Both the position numbers and the translations under genes were made by a program. The notes beneath the pieces were generated by a model. The model did not search any database and was not told where the DNA came from. It saw only the letters and a list, made by a program, of their open reading frames with translations. Below are positions 59,930 to 64,000 of a DNA stretch of 64,000 bases, piece after piece. The DNA comes from Lentihominibacter butyricus (GTDB taxonomy: Bacteria; Bacillota; Clostridia; Peptostreptococcales; Anaerovoracaceae), in the NCBI RefSeq assembly GCF_025567305.1, contig NZ_JAOQJP010000009.1:1-64000 (forward strand), read 5' to 3'. How positions within the stretch are numbered: the stretch's first letter is position 1; each line of letters begins with the position of its first letter.

Positions 59930-60659
59930 ATACACTCCGGCAGCAAAAGAGGATACATACAGGCTTATTGCAAAGGCGCAGAGTGGCGACCGCGCGGCGC
60001 GCGAGCAGGTCGTCGCGCAGAATATAGGTCTTGTAAAGAATCTGGCTCTCAAGTACACGTCGGCATATTATGAGACGGAAGATCTCATACAGGTCGGTTT
60101 TGTCGGTCTCGTAAAGGCGATAGACCGGTTCGATCCGGAATTCGGCGTGATGTTTTCGACCTATGCGGTCCCCATGATATTAGGTGAGATAAAACGGTTT
60201 TTGAGAGATGACGGGAAGATAAAGCTGAGCCGGCAGCTGAAGACTGAAATGAGGAACCTGAAGGCTTTCCAGCAGGAATATTACAACAGATACGGGAAAA
60301 GCCCGAAGATCAGTTATCTTGCGCAGAAAATGGGCATTTCAAGGGAACGTGTTATGGAGGTGCTGGAAGCGATCGATTCGCTTTCGAGCATCGAAAGCCT
60401 GGATAATGAGCTGATACCGGAAGGCATGCATGGCGGGAACTACGTGGATGAGGAGCAGCAGAATGTGGAACTGCTGGATCTGAAAGCAGCTATCAGAGAC
60501 CTGGCGGACAGGGAGCGTCAGATAATAGTGCTGCGATATTTTCGCGATATGACGCAGCAGCAGATCGCGTCCGTGCTGGGGATATCGCAGGTGCAGGTGT
60601 CAAGGATCGAGAAAAAAGTCCTCGGCCGCATGCGCGAAAAAATGCAGAAAATAGAGTGA
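59919..60659 (+). CDS. sigF: RNA polymerase sporulation sigma factor F
   Basis: 246 residues from a GTG at 59919 within the end of spoIIAB. Region 2 (NIGLVKNLALKYTSA, QVGFVGLVKAIDRFD, TYAVPMILGEIKRFLRDDG) and region 4 (DRERQIIVLRYFRDMTQQQI, GISQVQVSRIEKK) are intact. First forespore sigma factor. Operon ends at the palindromic terminator at 60670. Confidence 0.95.
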   Translation: MAYKYTPAAKEDTYRLIAKAQSGDRAAREQVVAQNIGLVKNLALKYTSAYYETEDLIQVGFVGLVKAIDRFDPEFGVMFSTYAVPMILGEIKRFLRDDGKIKLSRQLKTEMRNLKAFQQEYYNRYGKSPKISYLAQKMGISRERVMEVLEAIDSLSSIESLDNELIPEGMHGGNYVDEEQQNVELLDLKAAIRDLADRERQIIVLRYFRDMTQQQIASVLGISQVQVSRIEKKVLGRMREKMQKIE

Positions 60660-60669
60660 TATGCATGCA

Positions 60670-60707
60670 AATCAAAAACACTCACCTTTCGATGAGTGTT
60701 TTTGATT
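60670..60707. terminator. Bidirectional terminator after sigF
   Basis: Perfect 15-bp stem AATCAAAAACACTCA/TGAGTGTTTTTGATT; its right arm abuts the first tRNA-tail repeat. Confidence 0.85.
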
Positions 60708-60844
60708 TGGCGCGCCATGAGGGACTTTCCCGTATGCTACGCATCCGGCCTTCTGCACATGCTACGCATGTTTGGAGACGCTGCTGTTCGAATGTCCATT
60801 GGACATTCTCTCTGATGCAGCAGCCCTTTCGGGTTCGAGTCCCT
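60708..60844. repeat. tRNA-Arg-tail structured repeat, copy 1
   Basis: The left 19 bases (TGGCGCGCCATGAGGGACT) equal the 3' end of the tRNA-Arg gene at 61093. The right end holds GGGTTCGAGTCCCT, the tRNA T-arm in opposite orientation, so AGGGACT (60720) pairs with AGTCCCT (60838). Inside are hairpins at 60730-60748, 60757-60771 (ACATGC-TAC-GCATGT), 60780-60824 (GCTGCTG/CAGCAGC with apical GAATGTCC/GGACATTC) and 60824-60833 (CCC-TTTC-GGG). It is not a tRNA gene (no D or anticodon arm). Strand of transcription, if any, unknown. Confidence 0.75.
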
Positions 60845-60864
60845 GCTCGTTTGACATATACACA

Positions 60865-60902
60865 AATAAAAATAGTTCCTCTTTCGAAGAACTATTTTTA
60901 TT
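60865..60902. terminator. A/T palindrome after repeat copy 1
   Basis: AATAAAAATAGTTC/GAACTATTTTTATT perfect 14-bp stem, able to terminate in both directions. Confidence 0.75.
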
Positions 60903-61037
60903 GGCGCGCCATGAGGGACTTTTCCGTATGCTGTGCATCCGGCCTCCTGCACATGCTTCGCATGTTTGGAGACGCTGCTGTTCTAATGTCCAGCGGACAT
61001 TCTCACGACGCAGCGGCCCTTTCGGGTTCGAGTCCCT
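60902..61037. repeat. tRNA-Arg-tail structured repeat, copy 2
   Basis: Second copy, 194 bp from the first. All five helices are kept. The differences from copy 1 fall mainly in loops (TAC to TTC, TAC to TGT, ATT to AGC) and single-stranded joints; one stem change (CAGCAGC to CAGCGGC) leaves a G-U pair if read on the plus strand. The next tRNA tail, that of the real tRNA gene, is 191 bp further on. Confidence 0.75.
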
Positions 61038-61055
61038 ACTGATTTGATATGCTTG

Positions 61056-61094
61056 CAATAAAAATAGCTCTTCTGTCGAAGAACTATTTTATTG
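61056..61094. terminator. Terminator of tRNA-Arg
   Basis: CAATAAAA(A)TAG-TCTTC / GAAGA-CTATTTTATTG stem immediately after the encoded CCA of the minus-strand tRNA. Confidence 0.75.
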
Positions 61095-61169
61095 GCGCGC
61101 CATGAGGGACTCGAACCCCCAACCTTCGCATTCGTAGTGCGCGACTCTATCCAATTGAGCTAATGGCGC
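61093..61169 (-). tRNA. tRNA-Arg (anticodon ACG)
   Basis: 77 bases with CCA encoded. Read on the minus strand: acceptor GCGCCAT/ATGGCGC, D arm GCTC-AATTGGATA-GAGT, anticodon loop CTACGAA (ACG, reads CGU/C/A after inosine modification), T arm GGGGG-TTCGAGT-CCCTC. The 27-43 pair is G-A, otherwise the cloverleaf is normal. Confidence 0.95.
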
Positions 61170-61417
61170 TTGCTAAATTAACAATAATGATTATACACTA
61201 TTTGATTGTGCTGTGTCAAAGCATATTTCTGCTTTTTATCAGTTTATCACTCTCAGTGCCATGAATGGAGACCCGATCTTTTTTTGTTTTCTTGCAGGGC
61301 GATAAGTGTATGCTGGATATGAGAATGCACGTGAAATACGATAAACCTGACGTATCTGCTTTGTCCTAAGGAGTGCCTTTTTTTCCTGTGATGTGCTCTA
61401 AGTCGATGACAAATGTC
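61170..61417. other. Intergenic region behind tRNA-Arg
   Basis: No gene recognised. It is AT-rich near the tRNA promoter end; no clear promoter or repeat was identified. Confidence 0.4.
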
Positions 61418-61550
61418 GCGACATCATCCCAGGAAGACTGCATGTATTTACGGCCGCCTTCCCTGAAGCTGCTTGACTGGGCGTTCAGAAACGATGTGTA
61501 TATCATTGAAGATGATTATGACAGCGAGCTTCGGTATCATACCGCACCGG
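61418..61550 (+). pseudogene. Fragment of a MocR/PdxR-type regulator
   Basis: The frame encodes LKLLDWAFRNDVYIIEDDY and DSELRY, the aminotransferase-domain motif of MocR-family GntR regulators (PLP-binding aspartate in EDDYDSE). A normal protein is ~450 residues; only ~45 are left, without the DNA-binding domain or the PLP lysine. Confidence 0.6.
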
Positions 61551-61894
61551 TGTCGGGGGATATAAGCTGCTTTTGTTTGGATCCCTGGTGGGCACATATT
61601 TGTGTAGAAAAAGGATTTTTCGGGCGTGGATACACATCAGTATGATTTTTTGTGCAAATTAGAGTGAAAATGCTTTTTATCTACACAAGGATTTTGCCGT
61701 AAAAGCAAAAAATTACGATTTACAGGCGATTTTGCGGCAAAAATCACAATTTATGGAAAATCGTTGTGCATTATTTTTTTACCTTCACATTGATCTGCAC
61801 TTTTTATAGATCGTTTGTGTATGATTATCGCTCATGCTCAAATCTTACACAACTGCGCAATAGCAATACGGATACTTCGGGAGAAGATAATTTT
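61551..61894. other. Low-complexity AT-rich intergenic DNA
   Basis: GATTTTGCCGTAAAAGC and GCGATTTTGCGGCAAAAATC (61690-61750) are short related words in an AT-rich stretch. No gene seen. Confidence 0.35.
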
Positions 61895-62017
61895 ATGAGA
61901 TCGGCCGATTGGCCATATAAATATTTTATGAACACAATGCTGCGAGAGCAGCCATACTCAAGTGGATTTCTCGGTTCTGATAAAGATGTTGATATGGAGA
62001 AGAACACTAAAAAATAA
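61895..62017 (+). CDS. Possible small protein, 40 aa
   Basis: ATG at 61895 with GGGAGAAG about 10 bp upstream, giving a 40-residue polar peptide (MRSADWPYKYFMNTM...) without a membrane span. I recognise no family. Low confidence; it may be another piece of decayed DNA next to the MocR fragment. Confidence 0.3.
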   Translation: MRSADWPYKYFMNTMLREQPYSSGFLGSDKDVDMEKNTKK

Positions 62018-62066
62018 AAGTTTTTTGTGCATTCGCATAAAAAACACAAAACTATCATAAAAAATC

Positions 62067-62095
62067 GATGACAAACAGCAAGATTGGTGATACTA
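62067..62095 (+). promoter_or_regulatory. Promoter of the 35-residue microgene
   Basis: ATGACA (62067-62072), 17 bp, TACTAT (62090-62095). Confidence 0.5.
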
Positions 62096-62143
62096 TGTAT
62101 ATAAACAAGAACAAAAGTAGCAGAGAGAAAAGAGGGATATACT

Positions 62144-62251
62144 ATGGAAAGTGCTACAAAAACTATTGCTAACGGAGTTGACTCGGTCAAAAAGACTATA
62201 AGAGAGTGCGCAGATATGATAAATGAACTGGTGCACATGGGTCAGCTGTAG
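62144..62251 (+). CDS. 35-residue microprotein of unknown function
   Basis: MESATKTIANG... ending HMGQL, 35 residues, charged and predicted helical with an amphipathic pattern (VDSVKKTIRECADMINELV) and one cysteine. It has its own promoter (62067-62095), a good AGAGGG ribosome site and a terminator (62308-62333), so it is a complete transcription unit. I recognise no family. Confidence 0.6.
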   Translation: MESATKTIANGVDSVKKTIRECADMINELVHMGQL

Positions 62252-62307
62252 CAGGATACTTGTGACAGTATAATAACGAAAGAAAAAACAAATATTAAAT
62301 TATTTTT

Positions 62308-62333
62308 CGGCAGGTCAAAAGCCTGCCGTTTTT
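62308..62333 (+). terminator. Terminator of the microgene
   Basis: CGGCAGG/CCTGCCG perfect stem, 7-base loop, five T. Confidence 0.85.
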
Positions 62334-62551
62334 CATTGCGTGAAACCGGATAAAACTTCGTTTTTTAGTAAAACTTAAACCCGGGAGTCTCCGTGGTGAA
62401 GGCCTTTCCATAAAGTCAGAAAAAAGCCGCGATTTGAAAAAATACTGATTTTTTGCTATAATATATAAGGTGCATCGCCTGTAAGCGTTGCAAATGCAGG
62501 GCTGTGATGCATGGTTTTATCGCCTGTCATAATGTGGAAGAAGGTGTTTTG

Positions 62552-63079
62552 ATGGATGACAGTAGGTTTTCAAGGGGCGATTATGTGGTATACGGTACCA
62601 GCGGGATCTGTATGATAGAAGATATCAGGCTGATGAAGTTTGCGATGGACAGTGAGAAGAGCACTTATTATGTGCTCAAACCTGAGAGCAGCGATTCGTC
62701 GGTCGTGTATGTTCCGGCAAAAAATGAAAAACTCATGAGCAAGATGCGTGAGGTGATGACTAAGGATGAGATAGATTCGCTTCTCCTCGGGATGAAAGAC
62801 AAGGAGATCGGATGGGAAAAAGACAGACGTATACGTTCGGAGATTTTTCACGATATCCTGGTGAAAGGCGTCACTCAGAAGCTTTTGCTGATGATCCGCT
62901 GCTTATACATGAAAAAAAGGGAACTCATACCTTTAGGTAAAAAGCTGCCGACGACGGATGAAAATACGCTCAAGTCAGCGGAAAAGCTTGTCGAAGAGGA
63001 ATTCTCGCATGTTCTGGGTATACCCGGGACTGAAGTGAGCGGATATATCAGGTCGCTGCTGAATGTTTCGGAGCATTAA
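62552..63079 (+). CDS. CarD-family transcription regulator
   Basis: 175 residues from the ATG at 62552 (AAGGTG site; an in-frame ATG at 62504 lacks one). The N-terminal RNA-polymerase-interaction fold FSRGDYVVYGTSGICMIEDI and YYVLKP are CarD/TRCF-like; the C-terminal helical domain (KDRRIRSEIFHDILVKG) binds DNA in known members. It stabilises open promoter complexes with RNA polymerase beta. Regulon unknown. Confidence 0.87.
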   Translation: MDDSRFSRGDYVVYGTSGICMIEDIRLMKFAMDSEKSTYYVLKPESSDSSVVYVPAKNEKLMSKMREVMTKDEIDSLLLGMKDKEIGWEKDRRIRSEIFHDILVKGVTQKLLLMIRCLYMKKRELIPLGKKLPTTDENTLKSAEKLVEEEFSHVLGIPGTEVSGYIRSLLNVSEH

Positions 63080-63216
63080 GTAAATGCGCAGATCCTGCGG
63101 AAAAAACTGAGAAGATGTAAATGCAGGACGTTATGTGCCGGATGTTGTATCACGGTAGCCGTTGCTGCGGGCTGGCAGTTAAAGTATCCTTTTCTCAGGA
63201 GAGGGGGGAAGGATAC

Positions 63217-63738
63217 ATGGACAAGATCTCAGTTATATTGATTTCCGGTATAGTCGCACTTGTATTGACAAGTGCGATCATCATATACGATACGTGGGTA
63301 TCTGATGATATCAGCACGATCAGCGCAGAGACACTGACGGAGGAGTCGCAGGATGAAGAACTGATTTTCGGCGATGATACCTCTGTCAGGAACAATTCTC
63401 TGAAAAAGCTGTGGATACGGGCAAAACCGGTTTTTGACGAAAACAGCGATCCTGATGCGTATACGATAATTTCGGCCGCTGTCGACTGCGGCAAATGGAG
63501 CATAGGTGCAGAAAACTGGTACTATTATGAGCGCCCGATAGAATTCGCGCAGGAGACAGAACCGCTTGTGGACAAACTCCTTTACAACGGCGAAGAGATA
63601 TCAGCCGGAAGAGGAGGATTCAGGATAAAAGTCGAAGCGGTCGATGAAGAGTGGTTCGTGGCAAAGCCGGACAGCGGATCAGAAGCGTTTGAGTTTTTCG
63701 AGGAAAGCATGGCGATACCGGACGGTGAGCTGCTATGA
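63217..63738 (+). CDS. Hypothetical membrane-anchored extracytoplasmic protein
   Basis: 173 residues from the ATG at 63217 (GGGGGGAAGG site). The N-terminal hydrophobic stretch ISVILISGIVALVLTSAIII is an anchor or uncleaved signal; the rest is acidic with several aromatic residues (CGKWSIGAENWYYYERP) and probably lies outside. No family recognised. 138 bp after carD in the same direction. Confidence 0.65.
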   Translation: MDKISVILISGIVALVLTSAIIIYDTWVSDDISTISAETLTEESQDEELIFGDDTSVRNNSLKKLWIRAKPVFDENSDPDAYTIISAAVDCGKWSIGAENWYYYERPIEFAQETEPLVDKLLYNGEEISAGRGGFRIKVEAVDEEWFVAKPDSGSEAFEFFEESMAIPDGELL

Positions 63739-63824
63739 GATATAAAAACGCATATTCCTGCGATTTGCATCAACGTGCGTAAAGAACAGTGAACTTTTAC
63801 ATGATGAGTCACCAACTTTTCTTG

Positions 63825-63851
63825 TTGACAAAAAAAGATAATTAGTATAAA
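63825..63851 (+). promoter_or_regulatory. Promoter of the Fur-family gene with an inverted repeat
   Basis: TTGACA (63825-63830) and TATAAA (63846-63851) with a short 15-bp spacer; TTAGT-ATAA-ACTAA (63842-63855) is a palindrome over the -10, a possible autoregulatory operator. Confidence 0.5.
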
Positions 63852-63910
63852 CTAACTAGTGAAGAAATATATTTTGCATTAAAGAAATTTTAAATGAGAG
63901 AAATATGTTT

Positions 63911-64000
63911 ATGGAATATACTAGAACTCAGATGCGCAAGGAACTGATACTGCGCAAACTGAAGGACAAAGGATTCAGGATAACGAAACAGAGACTTATC
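63911..64000 (+). CDS. Fur-family regulator, N-terminal part (cut by window end)
   Basis: The first 30 residues (from the ATG at 63911; an ATG at 63905 is also in frame) read MEYTRTQMRKELI then KLKDKGFRITKQRLI, which is the first winged-helix segment of Fur/PerR/Zur proteins. The metal-binding part lies beyond the window, so iron, peroxide or zinc specificity cannot be judged. Confidence 0.75.
   Translation, partial: MEYTRTQMRKELILRKLKDKGFRITKQRLI

Noticed and set aside
60708..61037. Extra tRNA genes at the repeat copies
   Set aside because: Only the T-arm/acceptor 3' part is present; no D arm, anticodon arm or 5' acceptor strand.
60656..61058. Overlapping open frames on both strands near tRNA-Arg
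   Set aside because: They are translations of the palindromic tRNA-tail repeats; similar peptides arise only because the DNA is repeated.
60708..61169. CRISPR array
   Set aside because: Only three units of about 190 bp, highly similar in between; no spacers and no cas genes.

Overview
The window looks like a chromosomal piece from a spore-forming, anaerobic Clostridia-type Firmicute. The evidence is strong AGGAGG-type ribosome binding sites, SpoIIGA with all four compartment-specific sporulation sigma factors (sigE, sigG, sigK, sigF), CWB2 cell-wall-binding proteins, an oxygen-sensitive-type hybrid-cluster protein (Hcp), RelQ, RNase Y, and an L20 leader ahead of infC-rpmI-rplT. A member of the Eubacteriales/Peptostreptococcales (perhaps Family XIII-like) is my guess; I cannot fix the species. 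Layout: 1-13.7 kb is an accessory cell-surface island. Three large secreted CWB2 proteins (lipase-like, GH25 lysozyme, PIG-L deacetylase), a DegT aminotransferase and an O-antigen-ligase-like membrane protein sit between two inverted copies of a type I toxin/antitoxin-RNA locus. 13.9-20.0 kb carries an unknown helical protein and a tarI-tarJ-glycosyltransferase-TagB/TarL-like operon for a ribitol-phosphate wall polymer. 20.0-24.1 kb has a MoxR/VWA pair and lrgAB with a FadR-family regulator and a palindromic operator. 24.2-28.3 kb has hcp, an orphaned RelB antitoxin with a 24-codon toxin stub, lexA, a degenerate repeat-bearing gap and a CXXC-rich lipoprotein. 28.4-30.3 kb is thioredoxin and the translation operon infC (ATT start)-rpmI-rplT. 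30.4-45.1 kb is the spoIIGA-sigE-sigG-ylmC-nrdR gene order, broken by an ArgR-box-controlled argCJBD operon and by an amino-acid transport/stress block (APC permease, relQ, a trigger-factor-like lipoprotein, and a glycine-riboswitch-controlled AGCS symporter). 45.1-49.8 kb has cmk, a DUF1015 protein, a PBP, and the convergent sigK and DUF1540 genes. 49.9-54.8 kb is radC-pbp2-minD-rodA, a cluster that in relatives also contains mreBCD, minC and minE; these are absent here. 54.9-60.7 kb is rny, cysteine desulfurase-thiI and spoIIAA-spoIIAB-sigF. 60.7-64 kb holds tRNA-Arg(ACG) with two tandem copies of an apparently undescribed ~190-bp structured repeat built on the tRNA 3' end, a decayed MocR fragment, a 35-residue microgene, carD, a secreted protein and the start of a Fur-family gene. 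The genes converge on envelope building (teichoic-type polymer, CWB2 surface proteins, PBPs, RodA, MinD, LrgAB) and its remodelling in sporulation. The most unusual signals are non-coding: the tRNA-tail repeats, the inverted type I toxin loci bracketing the surface island, and two ribosome binding sites buried in hairpins (before spoIIAA and before the PBP at 47083).
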